Assembly (NCBI GenBank): GCA_944325895.1
Contig: CALVCA010000004.1
Location: forward strand, 62,001-126,000
Length of the DNA: 64,000 bases
Direction of reading: 5' to 3'
Origin: Candidatus Gastranaerophilales bacterium
Lineage (GTDB): Bacteria; Cyanobacteriota; Vampirovibrionia; Gastranaerophilales; Gastranaerophilaceae
Shown here: positions 17,981-28,218 of the stretch, in pieces
Layout of the letters: every line of letters begins with the position of its first letter
Position numbering within the stretch: position 1 is the stretch's first letter
Made by a program: the position numbers and the translations under genes
The notes under the pieces: generated by a model
What the model saw: only the letters and a program-made list of their open reading frames with translations
What the model was told of the DNA's origin: nothing
Databases searched by the model: none

Positions 17981-18577
17981 TTATTGTAATTCTCCTGTTT
18001 CAAAATCACAATTGGATTTTGTAGGCATGGCAAACGGCCGCATTTTAGGATTAGATTTGTAGTAATCTTTTGGTTTTTGTCTGTCTTTTGCAGCACTGCG
18101 TTCAAGTTTTTGTATCATGCTTAATTTGGAACGTTGTTGCCTGTCGAGGACTTTAACAAACTCTTCATTTTCTTCTTTAATTATGACTTCAATTTCGTCT
18201 TTAACAGAATCAATTTTTTCTTCTTGAGCTTTAATTTCTTTTTTGGATGCATTTTGAGCTTTTAGATTGTTAAGTTTGCAATTTTCATTGTAAAGTGCTC
18301 TAAATTTTTCTTCCAAAATCATGGAATTTTTTCTTAAGATATCAATTCGGCATTTCATTTGGTCTTCGGTTAATCCAAGAGCATTTGAAATAGCGGCACG
18401 TTCTTTTTTGATTTGTTCGGCGAAACTTCTATAAGACTGAAAATTATTCAAAGATGAAGGTTCAGAGTTGCACAGAGAGTTGTCTGCTGAATAATTAGAC
18501 TCAATTGAACACTGGTTTTCTTGTGCAAAACATTGTAAAGATATAAATGCCAAACAAATTAATAGAAACTTTTTCAT
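17981..18577 (-). CDS. Exported Spy/CpxP-like (LTxxQ) protein
   Basis: The 198-residue product has a signal peptide (MKKFLLICLAFISLQCFAQE). A long helical body carries two LTxxQ-like motifs: LGLTEDQM near residues 68-75 and LDRQQRSKL near 142-150. This is the pattern of the periplasmic Spy/CpxP chaperone family. Cysteines after the signal and near the end could form a disulphide. The C-terminal tail is extended and proline-rich. It probably acts in the periplasm as a stress chaperone; that role is inferred from motifs alone. Confidence 0.75.
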   Translation of the reverse strand: MKKFLLICLAFISLQCFAQENQCSIESNYSADNSLCNSEPSSLNNFQSYRSFAEQIKKERAAISNALGLTEDQMKCRIDILRKNSMILEEKFRALYNENCKLNNLKAQNASKKEIKAQEEKIDSVKDEIEVIIKEENEEFVKVLDRQQRSKLSMIQKLERSAAKDRQKPKDYYKSNPKMRPFAMPTKSNCDFETGELQ

Positions 18578-18641
18578 GAATACTCCTTGATATAATTATG
18601 TCATAATTGCGGATAAAATACAACTATAGTAAAATAGATTT

Positions 18642-19001
18642 ATGGAAGAAATTAATATAAGAAGTTATGCATATATAGGAGATGCGGTTTGGGAATTATA
18701 TATAAGGGAACAAACAGTTTTTAAAGAGTATAATGCAAGGGAATTGCATAAAAAGACAACATGTTTTGTAAAAGCATCATATCAGGCGGGAATGTTAAAT
18801 TTAATAGAAAAAGAATTAACAGAAGAAGAACATGAAATCTCCCGAAGAGCGAGAAATATAGAAGTTCCGGTAGCAAGAAGATCCAATCAGGTAGAATATC
18901 GTCATGCAACGGCATTTGAAGCTTTAATCGGCTGGTGGTATTTAAATGATAAAGAGAGATTAGAATATATATTAAAAAAATTTGGGGAAATTTATGATTA
19001 A
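18642..19001 (+). CDS. mrnC: Mini-ribonuclease III
   Basis: A 119-residue RNase III catalytic domain without the double-stranded-RNA-binding domain. It processes 23S rRNA precursor ends in firmicutes and cyanobacteria. The family signature YIGDAVWELYIRE opens the protein, and the second acidic cluster ATAFEALIGWWYL holds the metal-binding Glu. TAAAAT ends six bases before the ATG and no Shine-Dalgarno is present. It stands directly before tRNA-Ala but has its own promoter. Confidence 0.92.
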   Translation: MEEINIRSYAYIGDAVWELYIREQTVFKEYNARELHKKTTCFVKASYQAGMLNLIEKELTEEEHEISRRARNIEVPVARRSNQVEYRHATAFEALIGWWYLNDKERLEYILKKFGEIYD

Positions 19002-19006
19002 AGTAC

Positions 19007-19034
19007 TTTACAAAAAAAATTCATCATGTAGAAT
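19007..19034 (+). promoter_or_regulatory. Promoter of tRNA-Ala
   Basis: TTTACA at 19007-19012 and TAGAAT at 19029-19034 are separated by 16 bases, with TG just before the -10 box. Transcription should begin about 25 bases before the tRNA. Confidence 0.6.
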
Positions 19035-19065
19035 AAAAGACATAGGATTTCGATAAAAGAAATTC

Positions 19066-19138
19066 GGGGGTTTAGCTCAGCTGGTAGAGCACCTGCTTTG
19101 CACGCAGGGGGTCAGGAGTTCGAATCTCCTAACCTCCA
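19066..19138 (+). tRNA. tRNA-Ala (anticodon UGC)
   Basis: Seventy-three bases fold into a full cloverleaf. The acceptor stem GGGGGTT/AACCTCC contains the G3-U70 pair that defines alanine tRNAs. The anticodon stem CCTGC/GCAGG encloses loop TTTGCAC with anticodon TGC, and the T-arm carries TTCGAAT. The 3' CCA is not encoded. Confidence 0.97.
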
Positions 19139-19142
19139 AAAT

Positions 19143-19176
19143 AAAAAACCGAATGACATTAGTTATTCGGTTTTTT
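19143..19176 (+). terminator. Terminator of tRNA-Ala
   Basis: AAAAAACCGAAT pairs with ATTCGGTTTTTT around a ten-base loop, five bases after the tRNA end. Confidence 0.85.
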
Positions 19177-19552
19177 ATTTTCAAGAGTAAGTGTTATGTG
19201 TCAGGGATTTTGAGAAAAAGTATCGCAAGTTTGACATACGAAGTCAGAAGTTAATCTGGACAAATGATGTTTTTGGTACCATTTTGACCAATAAAGATGT
19301 TGCATTGTTAAAGCGTATTTTTCATCACTCTGAACTGATTGTAATGCTATGATATATCGGTATTAATCAAAGTATTATTGACTTTCAACTCAATTTAATT
19401 TGTTTATAAATTGTAACAATTTTCCAAGAATTGTAAAAATCTTTCTAAAATCATAAAGTTCTCATGAAAAACACCGTTAACAGTATCATAAGTATAATTA
19501 TTCATACAATAGAATTGTAATTTTATTACATTCTGTAGTAAAAGGTAGTTCG
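19177..19552 (+). other. Non-coding gap before the giant HD protein
   Basis: This gap holds no recognisable gene. A frame of about 50 codons starts near 19190 with a weak GTG start and has no clear relatives by eye. It may be a remnant. TATAAT at 19493-19498 lies 55 bases before the giant gene's ATG and could be its -10 box. GGTAG just before ATG 19553 is a poor ribosome site. Confidence 0.4.
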
Positions 19553-22500
19553 ATGGCAGGTGAAGATTTTTTTAAATTTAATAACGGAAAAGAGTTTAAG
19601 TTCTCAAACTTTAAAGAAATAAAGGAAAAAGACTTAAAAGGTGCTGATGAAAGAACAAAACAACTTTTTAACATATTTGCCGGCGATGACAAGATTTTGC
19701 AAGCAGATGAGGCTCTAACTTTGTTTAATGCCTTAAAAGATGCTGCAGGGGATAATAAAACCTTAGAAACAAATGAAATCAAAATGTTTACTGAAGAAAA
19801 AATTGGCGAAGAGATTGATAATAATATCTTTGTAAATTTTGTAAATAATATATTCAAGCCTGAAGAAAGAAGTCAAAATCAATTGGTGGCAGCTTCTCAA
19901 ACCGGCACATTAAGTCAAGAGGAACAAACATTTTTAGAAGAAGCCGCCTGTAAGGAAATTGTAATTGATATTATTGACGACAATCTTTCAGAAGCTTATG
20001 AACTATTAAATACTCAATATTTAGGTGCAATTTCAGGTCGGTATGATGAAAGTAAAGATAAGAATGATATTTTAAAAACATCTAACGTAGCTAAAATTTT
20101 GGACTATCAAAATGCGGGTATTGAATGGATGAATAGAGCTAAGTTAGAACCACCAAACGGACTTACCAAAAAAGAATATTATGAAGGTAACAAAGAACGT
20201 ATTAAAGATATGATTCTTACGCGGTTTTTGGTATTAGACACCAATACTAAATTTAAAGAATTAAAGGATAAGTATTCGGAAGAAGAACTTGCTGCTATTA
20301 TAGGCGATTATGTTGAAACACTGTGTTCAAACGCTTCAATGGAAGATTTAAAAAACATTCAGAAGAATTTTGTATCATTGAGCGGTATTGAAGAGGTTCA
20401 AGCATTAGAAAAAGTTATTGATAACGCAATTGAATACAACAAAGACAAAAACAAGCCTATGCCAACCGGTGAACTTGCAGGAATTAAAATCAATCAACAA
20501 AATGGTATAATTCCTGACTATTGGAATACTGATGAACCAGTTTCTTTTGAAGAAGTTTATAAAATTGAAAGAGGAACAGAATATTCCCAATACAAAATTG
20601 AAAAATATGCTTTGGCTAAAAAAGAAATGGAAATTGTTGCAAACGCATACAATAAAAAACAGCAGTTTATAGAATTCGCAGAAGAATTAAGGAAAGATGA
20701 AACTTTAAGTATAGATGAAAAAGCTCAAAAAGTTTTAGAAGGCTTTGCTGATTTCTATGTTTTATCAGAAGATGCTGGTTTAACCCAATTAAAAGAATTA
20801 ATAAATAAATCAAAATTTCCGATTAGTATTGATGAAAACGGATTTAATTTTGGCACATTAGATGATAGTGCTAAAAATAAAGCTTTGAACTCTTTATTGA
20901 AGTTAGCTCAACAATCAAAAGAAACAGAATTTGAAGAATTTTTAAATGGTAAAACAATTGAAGATTATCAAATAGCCTTAGCACAAGCTCACGATGATGC
21001 CATTGGTGAAGAAAATGGTAAATTAATGGCTGAAGCTATGAAGAATGATAACCTAACTTGTATTCAAAGATGGACAGGCAACACATCAATGGTAGGTATG
21101 GGTATGACAGTTGTTGGTGGTATTTTATGCTTTACTCCATTAGCACCTCTTGGAGCGGGAATGGTTACAGCGGGTAATACTCTTGCTATTGGTGGTATGG
21201 TTGCTGAAACAGGCTTAGGTGTTGCTGATTATGCGACTAAAGATGTTCAAACAGCTGAAGAAGCAGAACAACTGGGTAAAAACTTCTTAATGAATGCAGG
21301 AGGTTTCATCATAGGTATGGGAGCCGGTAAGGCTGGGATGAAAGCATTTAGTAATTTAATTGACGAAAAACTTGTGGCAGTATTTGGTAAACAAATTGCA
21401 GCCGGAAATAAGGCACAGGCGTTAAAAACTGTATTTACTAACCCAAAATATTTAAAGAATTTTATGACGGCTGCGGGTGCAAAATTGAGTGCTGACTTTG
21501 TCATCTCTTATGCAGGGGATTTGGCAATGATGGGTATTTTAGATACACAAGATGATTGGCAATCATTATTAAAAGCTAACTTGACCGGTATCTTGGTTGG
21601 TATGTCCGGAGATATTAAAGATGTATCAGGGGTTGGCAGAGTTCGTAATTTAGGTATTTCTGATGGTGTTAAGCCTATGACCGAAATGGATTACGGGCAA
21701 AGATTATTGGGCAATGATGTAACTGTAGCAGATCCTAAAACAGGTGCAACTGTTAAGGGTAAAGTAACAGGCTTACATAATACAGACGGACAAGTTGAAA
21801 TTGAAATCAACGGGCAAAGATATTCTACTAATGATGTGGCAAAATTCAAAGGGAAAGTAAGTGTCCAAAATTCCGAAGTAGAAATCTCAATAGAACAAAG
21901 ATTACAGACTGCAAATGACAGAGAGTCTTTTGTCGCAATTCGTGATGAAATAAAGAAACTCTCGAATGGTGAGGAAAAGACTCAACTAATGCAAAAATAT
22001 TTAAAAATATATAATGAATGGTCATCGAATCCTTCAAGACCTGATATTAGGATGCAATACAAATTCAAAGAAGATCCGTTGAATCAAAATACAGATGAAG
22101 TTCGTACAATAATTAATAACACTATTACAAGACTGCGCCAAACAAGCAATGGTGAAGACATAACTCTTAAAATAAATGGTGAAGAACAAGTTTATCAAGC
22201 ATATAAGGGGAATATCAGTAATAACGGAAGTTATTACGTTACTGATGGTGAAAATATTTATACAATACTTCCAAAACAATCAAGAGCCATATGTGAAGAG
22301 AAAATTTTGGCAAATGAATTGTATAGCCAATTATTAGGTTGTTTCCCAAAAGAAGAAACTGTTGTTGAAACTGATACCGGATATGCAATTATGTCTAAAA
22401 GTATTTTCTCTAAAGTCGGATTTACAAGAGGAAAAGCTGCAGTAAGAACATATGCTCTAGATGCATTATTAGGTAATATGGAAAATGTAGTTTTAAGTAC

Positions 22501-25500
22501 AAAAGATTCAGATCCTGTTATAATAAGCAATAATGCTATGATTAATTTGTTGCATCATCCAAATGGTAATTCAAAAATGGGACAATCTATTGTTCCTGAA
22601 TTGTCATTAATGTTTCAACAAAACGGAAACAATGCAAAAGATTTAAAATCCGCATCTAAAGAAGAATTGGTTGCATCTTTACAACAAGTTGTCGATATTC
22701 CAAACGAAAAGTTGTTGGAAATTGTTAATAAAAGTCAAGTCGAAAACAAAGAACAATTAGGCGATTTATTAATTAAGAGAAAGGAATTTATTAACAATTT
22801 CCTAAATAATCTTAAAAACACAGAACAAGCAGGTCTTCCGATTGAGGAACATATACTTAAAGTTTATCAAAAATCTTATGCTGAATATTCTTATGATAAC
22901 CTGAAAACTAATACCGGCTTTACGGAATTTATTTCTAAAAAATTTGATATTCCAAAACAAGATTTATTAGGTTATCAAAAAATCTTGAATAATCCTGAAC
23001 TTGCACAACACATAACCGAAAAAATCAATGACGGTTTAATTTCAAAAGAAGATTTAATTGAATTTAATGAGGATATTGGAAATTTTCAGTATTATTGGCA
23101 AGAATCTCCAACTCTTCAAAAAGAAATATTTGATGCATTGATTGATTTAAAAAACGAGCAAGGCATAAATATAAAAGCGGGGTATATTTTGGTGTTGAAA
23201 ATTGCTCAAAATGATAGAGTGGGGCAATTCTCTAAAGATGCAGTTGAACAAATCAAAACCATAAGTACAGCATTAAATGGAAATACAAATGCAGGTCTGT
23301 ATAGAATAATATTGAATGACGGAACAATAGACAAAACAAAACTTGATCTTATAAAATATTTTCAAAGTAAAGGTATTGATGACAAATACTTAGTTCTATT
23401 AACAGAACAAGTTTTAAATCCAAACCGTACAATAAATAACGAAAAGCTGACAGCTTTAAAAGAACTTTTTGATAATAATATCAAGTCTGAAGATATTCCG
23501 ATGTATTTTACAGCTATAAATACACCTGAAGGGTTTGATGCAAATATGGTATCTATAATCGATAAGTATAAGGAATTGGGACTTGATAATGAAAATATTA
23601 CTCGTAATATTTTGTCATCAAGAGTTCGCACAAAAGATGGTTTTGTTCAAAAAACATATGCCTTAGAACTTCCACTATTATTTCTTAAAGATAACACAAA
23701 TGCTAAGTTATTAAATATTGCTGTCAGAGAATTTAGTTTATGGACACCAAGCATTGAAGACCAAATAAAAAGTGCCGTTGAAAAAAATCCAAACATTAAA
23801 CTCGCAGATTTAGTAGCATTTATGCAAACATTACATAAAACTAACGCTTTTGATTCGGATGGTTTTTCTACAGGTTTCAGATTGTTACAAGATGGTGTAA
23901 CTTCAAATGACCTTAGTAGTTTTATATCTGTTAGCAAAATTACGGCTAACCAAACTAATAACTTAACACCTGAAGAAGCATTAAAACAAACAATAAGATT
24001 AAGGTCTACAGGCGAAATACTTTTAGATCACGATTTAACACCAACGCAAGCAGCAAAATTACTTAATGCTGCAAAGACTGACGGAAAAATTGATAAGTTT
24101 GCCCTTGATATAATTGAAAATCAATTTAAAAATTACACTCCTGAAGACCTATTATGCTTAATTGATTATTCTAAAGTTCTACCTCAAGACGGTGTTCCGC
24201 TTGAAGTAACAAATACTCAACGCCAGCAAATTTTAGATAACATTACTGATATTATGAAAAATAAAGGCTATAGTGTAGTTGATGCCTGCAAAAGTATATC
24301 TCCTGCTTTGAATTTGAAAAAAGAATTTTTCAGTAACACAATTACAGGAATAAACGAGAATATCTTGGCGTTCTGCAAAAGATGTATAGAAAATGATATT
24401 GAAGTTAATGATATACTACTAATTGCACATAACTCACGAATATTAGATAATGTTTCAAATTTTTCTGCTGAGGAAATAAATGCAAAACAACAACAAATGC
24501 TAAACTGGGCAGAAAAATTACTTTATGAAGATAAACTTTCTGCAAAAACAGTTGCCAAACTTATTGATACCACAGCTTTTAAAACTCAAGGTAAAATAGG
24601 TGTAAGACCTGCAACCTATAATTTTGATGATAATGTTATCAAGATTATTGATAGAATGATTGATGAAAAGGCAATAACTCAGGATTCATCAGCTGATATT
24701 TCAAAAATTATTTTAGCATTTAAAACCTTAGATTATGACGATAATGCTATTGCTAAAACGATTGATTTATTAAAAAATCCAATTACACTTAAAAATGGCA
24801 AACAATATGATATTGATGCCGAATCAATTGGTTACTTTATTGGCGGATCGAAAAATAAAGAAACTGGCAGATTTGATATTGATAAATTTAATAGAAATGT
24901 AGATATATACATTTTAAAAGCAGATTATGGATTTACTATTCAGGAAATGTTTATGCTTTCAAAACTATATAAAAATGAATTAACCGTTGACAGATTAAGT
25001 ACTGCTCAAAAAGTTAATTTGTTAAATAAGATTTCTTATGCTTCAAAAGATGCTATAGAACTTATTCAAGATAAAGTTATAGATACCAAAGATTCAAATG
25101 GAAGTATAATCAAAGGTGATATAGAGATTTTAACAAGAAAACTTTTAACGGATATCAATTTGGCATCAAAAAATGTTCGAACCAATCAGTCTCAAAGACA
25201 AGAATTTTTGAGAAACTTTATTTCAAACAAAGGAAAAAATTCCCAAACTGTTTTGAATAATATTGAAACCAAAATCTCACAATTTGATTTTACACAATAT
25301 GGCAAATACGGTTTGCCTTTGAAGTACAGTAGAAATGAATTTATTGCAAACATTAGAGAAATTTTAGCGGATTTAACACCTGAAGAACAAGCAAGTGTTT
25401 TGAGATTTCATAACATTGATTTAGGTGAAAATGGCTTTAACTCTAATCCAAGAGTTAAACAAATTAATCAACCTGTGGAACCATTAACAAACGAGGGATA

Positions 25501-27268
25501 TAAAAATGTCATTGATGAATTATCAACAATATTAAAAGGTGTTAATGAAGATAATTTACAGCTTTATAAAGAAAATAATATTGAAACTATTTTGAAAAAA
25601 TGTATTCAATTATCACAATTAAATGAAACTCAAATTGCTGAACTTGTAAGAGATTATCCTGAATTAAAGTTAGAAGATATTAAAACCCTGCAAACTCAAG
25701 CAAGAGGATTCGCCCAACTCGTTGAAAATAATGATGTTGGCAATTTACCAACTCCACTTGCTGTAAAAACTACAAATGAAGAAATAGAAGAATTTAATCA
25801 ATTTACAGATAAAATGAAATCGGTTTCTGCAAAAATTGAACAAGAGTACAATAAATTTATATATGAAAATGAATTCAAAACGGGTGATGCAGAATTAGAT
25901 AACATTTTAAATGGTATAATGAGAGGTTTGCCGGATGTTATACTGACAGTCGGGAAACAACAACATAAAACTCACGCTTATTCTGTAGATGTTCACACCA
26001 TGGAGGTATTGAAAAAAGCAATGAATGATCCTGAATATAAAACATTATCAGATAAAGATCGTACAATACTAAAATTTTCAATATTATTACACGATTTTGG
26101 TAAAAAATATATTAACCCTGAGACACCTGATACAGGTCACGAAATTGATAGTGCTGAAATTGCATCAGGTATTATGGCACAATTTAAATTACCGGCAACT
26201 GTTAAAGAAAGAATATTGAACATCATTAAAAATCACGATTGGTTTGCAAGATACAATCGAAATGAATGGAATGCGAATAAAGTTGCCGCTTTATTCCGTT
26301 CTCCTGATGATTACAAGATTGCCAAAATAATGTCAAAAGCTGATTTGTTTAGTATTAATTCTGATTTTCAATATAGAGTATTAAACATTAATGAAAACAG
26401 AACTATAGAAAATGCAGCTAAGGTATTTGACCAAAGATTAGAAAATCTAGATGCTGCATATCAAAAAATGTACGCCAAAACCAATATTGTAATGAATTCA
26501 AAAATATTAAATACTGAAAAAATTCCAATGGACGAACAATATGGAGTCCGAGTTTTGAATCTTACTGATGAAAATATTCCATCTGATACGGATTTAGGTC
26601 AATATGGTATGAATGGTACTACAAAAGATAATTTGAGGTTAACCGTTCATATGGTCGCTGACGATAATTTACTTGGAAATTTAGAAAGTGCAAAATTGGG
26701 TATGGAATCCACAATTAATGATAATAATGTTTGGTCTATAAGTATGATAAAAATGGATAGGACACGTACTTATATGCACCGTGAATATGGATTTGTAACT
26801 GATACTCCTATATCAAGTATTGCGATAGCATCGCCTAATAATTTGAGCAGCGGATATGAAAAAGGCACAGATAAATTTGTAGAATTATTGTTTACCGATA
26901 ATCCACAAAGAAACTTTCTAAAACAAAAATTCATGCAATCTGCTCATAATCAAGGATGTAGAATATCCGAGGCTGATTATCAAGAATTGTCCAAACTGGT
27001 GTATAATAAAAGTTTTCTTACGCAGATTGAAAAAAAATCAGAAATTGAAGTTAACGGAAATGTTTACCCTGCTTCAGTAATTGTTAAAGCAATTCAAGAA
27101 AGTACAGATGCATTATTCACAGGACAAACCCATACCGAGTTTGTTGCGGCAAATCCAAAAATACAAGGACTTGTAGTAAGAAAAAATAGTATGGACGAAG
27201 TTGTCCCTGAGTTTATAGCATTTGCCAAAAAATATAATTTACCAATATTATTAGTTGGAAATAAATAA
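19553..27268 (+). CDS. Giant 2,571-residue multidomain protein with C-terminal HD phosphohydrolase
   Basis: The front (about residues 40-80) has two EF-hand-like units (AGDDKILQADEA; AGDNKTLETNEI). Helices follow, then a glycine-rich hydrophobic block at about 510-700 that could insert into or cross a membrane. Residues about 850-1080 resemble a kinase-fold domain. A very long alpha-helical solenoid runs from about 1,080 to 2,050. The HD phosphohydrolase at about 2,139-2,250 has its metal motif (KTHAYSVDVH, LLHDFGKK, HEIDSAE, KNHDW). A further globular tail ends the protein. There is no signal peptide. The size and layout suggest an effector or toxin-like protein, but export, target and activity are unknown. 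Confidence 0.8.
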   Translation: MAGEDFFKFNNGKEFKFSNFKEIKEKDLKGADERTKQLFNIFAGDDKILQADEALTLFNALKDAAGDNKTLETNEIKMFTEEKIGEEIDNNIFVNFVNNIFKPEERSQNQLVAASQTGTLSQEEQTFLEEAACKEIVIDIIDDNLSEAYELLNTQYLGAISGRYDESKDKNDILKTSNVAKILDYQNAGIEWMNRAKLEPPNGLTKKEYYEGNKERIKDMILTRFLVLDTNTKFKELKDKYSEEELAAIIGDYVETLCSNASMEDLKNIQKNFVSLSGIEEVQALEKVIDNAIEYNKDKNKPMPTGELAGIKINQQNGIIPDYWNTDEPVSFEEVYKIERGTEYSQYKIEKYALAKKEMEIVANAYNKKQQFIEFAEELRKDETLSIDEKAQKVLEGFADFYVLSEDAGLTQLKELINKSKFPISIDENGFNFGTLDDSAKNKALNSLLKLAQQSKETEFEEFLNGKTIEDYQIALAQAHDDAIGEENGKLMAEAMKNDNLTCIQRWTGNTSMVGMGMTVVGGILCFTPLAPLGAGMVTAGNTLAIGGMVAETGLGVADYATKDVQTAEEAEQLGKNFLMNAGGFIIGMGAGKAGMKAFSNLIDEKLVAVFGKQIAAGNKAQALKTVFTNPKYLKNFMTAAGAKLSADFVISYAGDLAMMGILDTQDDWQSLLKANLTGILVGMSGDIKDVSGVGRVRNLGISDGVKPMTEMDYGQRLLGNDVTVADPKTGATVKGKVTGLHNTDGQVEIEINGQRYSTNDVAKFKGKVSVQNSEVEISIEQRLQTANDRESFVAIRDEIKKLSNGEEKTQLMQKYLKIYNEWSSNPSRPDIRMQYKFKEDPLNQNTDEVRTIINNTITRLRQTSNGEDITLKINGEEQVYQAYKGNISNNGSYYVTDGENIYTILPKQSRAICEEKILANELYSQLLGCFPKEETVVETDTGYAIMSKSIFSKVGFTRGKAAVRTYALDALLGNMENVVLSTKDSDPVIISNNAMINLLHHPNGNSKMGQSIVPELSLMFQQNGNNAKDLKSASKEELVASLQQVVDIPNEKLLEIVNKSQVENKEQLGDLLIKRKEFINNFLNNLKNTEQAGLPIEEHILKVYQKSYAEYSYDNLKTNTGFTEFISKKFDIPKQDLLGYQKILNNPELAQHITEKINDGLISKEDLIEFNEDIGNFQYYWQESPTLQKEIFDALIDLKNEQGINIKAGYILVLKIAQNDRVGQFSKDAVEQIKTISTALNGNTNAGLYRIILNDGTIDKTKLDLIKYFQSKGIDDKYLVLLTEQVLNPNRTINNEKLTALKELFDNNIKSEDIPMYFTAINTPEGFDANMVSIIDKYKELGLDNENITRNILSSRVRTKDGFVQKTYALELPLLFLKDNTNAKLLNIAVREFSLWTPSIEDQIKSAVEKNPNIKLADLVAFMQTLHKTNAFDSDGFSTGFRLLQDGVTSNDLSSFISVSKITANQTNNLTPEEALKQTIRLRSTGEILLDHDLTPTQAAKLLNAAKTDGKIDKFALDIIENQFKNYTPEDLLCLIDYSKVLPQDGVPLEVTNTQRQQILDNITDIMKNKGYSVVDACKSISPALNLKKEFFSNTITGINENILAFCKRCIENDIEVNDILLIAHNSRILDNVSNFSAEEINAKQQQMLNWAEKLLYEDKLSAKTVAKLIDTTAFKTQGKIGVRPATYNFDDNVIKIIDRMIDEKAITQDSSADISKIILAFKTLDYDDNAIAKTIDLLKNPITLKNGKQYDIDAESIGYFIGGSKNKETGRFDIDKFNRNVDIYILKADYGFTIQEMFMLSKLYKNELTVDRLSTAQKVNLLNKISYASKDAIELIQDKVIDTKDSNGSIIKGDIEILTRKLLTDINLASKNVRTNQSQRQEFLRNFISNKGKNSQTVLNNIETKISQFDFTQYGKYGLPLKYSRNEFIANIREILADLTPEEQASVLRFHNIDLGENGFNSNPRVKQINQPVEPLTNEGYKNVIDELSTILKGVNEDNLQLYKENNIETILKKCIQLSQLNETQIAELVRDYPELKLEDIKTLQTQARGFAQLVENNDVGNLPTPLAVKTTNEEIEEFNQFTDKMKSVSAKIEQEYNKFIYENEFKTGDAELDNILNGIMRGLPDVILTVGKQQHKTHAYSVDVHTMEVLKKAMNDPEYKTLSDKDRTILKFSILLHDFGKKYINPETPDTGHEIDSAEIASGIMAQFKLPATVKERILNIIKNHDWFARYNRNEWNANKVAALFRSPDDYKIAKIMSKADLFSINSDFQYRVLNINENRTIENAAKVFDQRLENLDAAYQKMYAKTNIVMNSKILNTEKIPMDEQYGVRVLNLTDENIPSDTDLGQYGMNGTTKDNLRLTVHMVADDNLLGNLESAKLGMESTINDNNVWSISMIKMDRTRTYMHREYGFVTDTPISSIAIASPNNLSSGYEKGTDKFVELLFTDNPQRNFLKQKFMQSAHNQGCRISEADYQELSKLVYNKSFLTQIEKKSEIEVNGNVYPASVIVKAIQESTDALFTGQTHTEFVAANPKIQGLVVRKNSMDEVVPEFIAFAKKYNLPILLVGNK

Positions 27269-27322
27269 TTTATTCAATAACACCTGATAATAAATACTTG
27301 TTATATTTTCATTACATTGAAT

Positions 27323-27967
27323 TTATTGTGCAGGCATTTGTTTTGCACTTTCTATGAAGAACTTTTGAAATTCATCTTTATTCATTAAAGTTGCCTGATT
27401 TGGGTTTTTTTCGTTTGATACAGCCATACAAGTGTAACCATTTTCAAGCTGTACTTCACGTGCCATGAGGTTTTCACCGTCTTTATTAGTATATTTAATT
27501 ATTGGTTTATTTGTTGGTTTCAATTTTGGTGTAGGCATCTTTGCCCGGTTTTCAACAGAATATTTGCTATTTTTGAACTCTTTATAAATATCTAAATATG
27601 CTTTGCCTTTTTCTTGTTCATTCATTGTTTTATATGCTGCAAATTTTTGCTGTGCATCTTCTTCTGAATATAATTTTGAAACCATAAAAGCATATGAATC
27701 TAAATCAGCATTTGGTTTAAACGGACCATCATATTTTTGTATATTTACACCATACTTGGCAACAACCGCCTCGTATTCTTTCGCTCTTTTATCATCATCA
27801 ATTTTTATAACAATACCATCTTTTCTTTGTGCAATATCTTTTGTATCTACATATTTTGCAGTTTCAGAACCAACAGCACGCATTGTCGCAGAATCTTTAA
27901 CTTGGTCAAAAGGAATTATATAATTTCCTTTAAATGAAACTCCACCTACATTTAGAACATTTGACAT
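27323..27967 (-). CDS. Hypothetical protein with VSFKGN-type start
   Basis: No family recognised. The 214-residue product begins MSNVLNVGGVSFKGNYIIP, a start I associate with small proteins of Gastranaerophilales. It is mostly soluble and mixed alpha/beta, with a proline- and lysine-rich linker near residues 140-155 (MPTPKLKPTNKPI). No signal peptide or membrane helix. GAAAGGTG lies upstream of the ATG. It converges on the giant HD gene; whether it is functionally tied to it is unknown. Confidence 0.7.
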   Translation of the reverse strand: MSNVLNVGGVSFKGNYIIPFDQVKDSATMRAVGSETAKYVDTKDIAQRKDGIVIKIDDDKRAKEYEAVVAKYGVNIQKYDGPFKPNADLDSYAFMVSKLYSEEDAQQKFAAYKTMNEQEKGKAYLDIYKEFKNSKYSVENRAKMPTPKLKPTNKPIIKYTNKDGENLMAREVQLENGYTCMAVSNEKNPNQATLMNKDEFQKFFIESAKQMPAQ

Positions 27968-28218
27968 AACACACCTTTCTTTTGCCTACTATCTGTCGAT
28001 ATATATTATAAGTATAAAAGAGAATAAAATTTGCCTCTTTATTAAGATAAATAAAGCAATAAAAAAATTAACGTGAAAATCTTTTATCATATATGTTCTA
28101 TAAAAAGTAAAATAATTGAAGTTGTGTTCTATATTTTATATAAGTAAAAATTTGATTTTAACTGTATTTCATTTTGTATTTTTTTAAGTAGCATTAGCCT
28201 TATAAAGGGGTATGAAAT

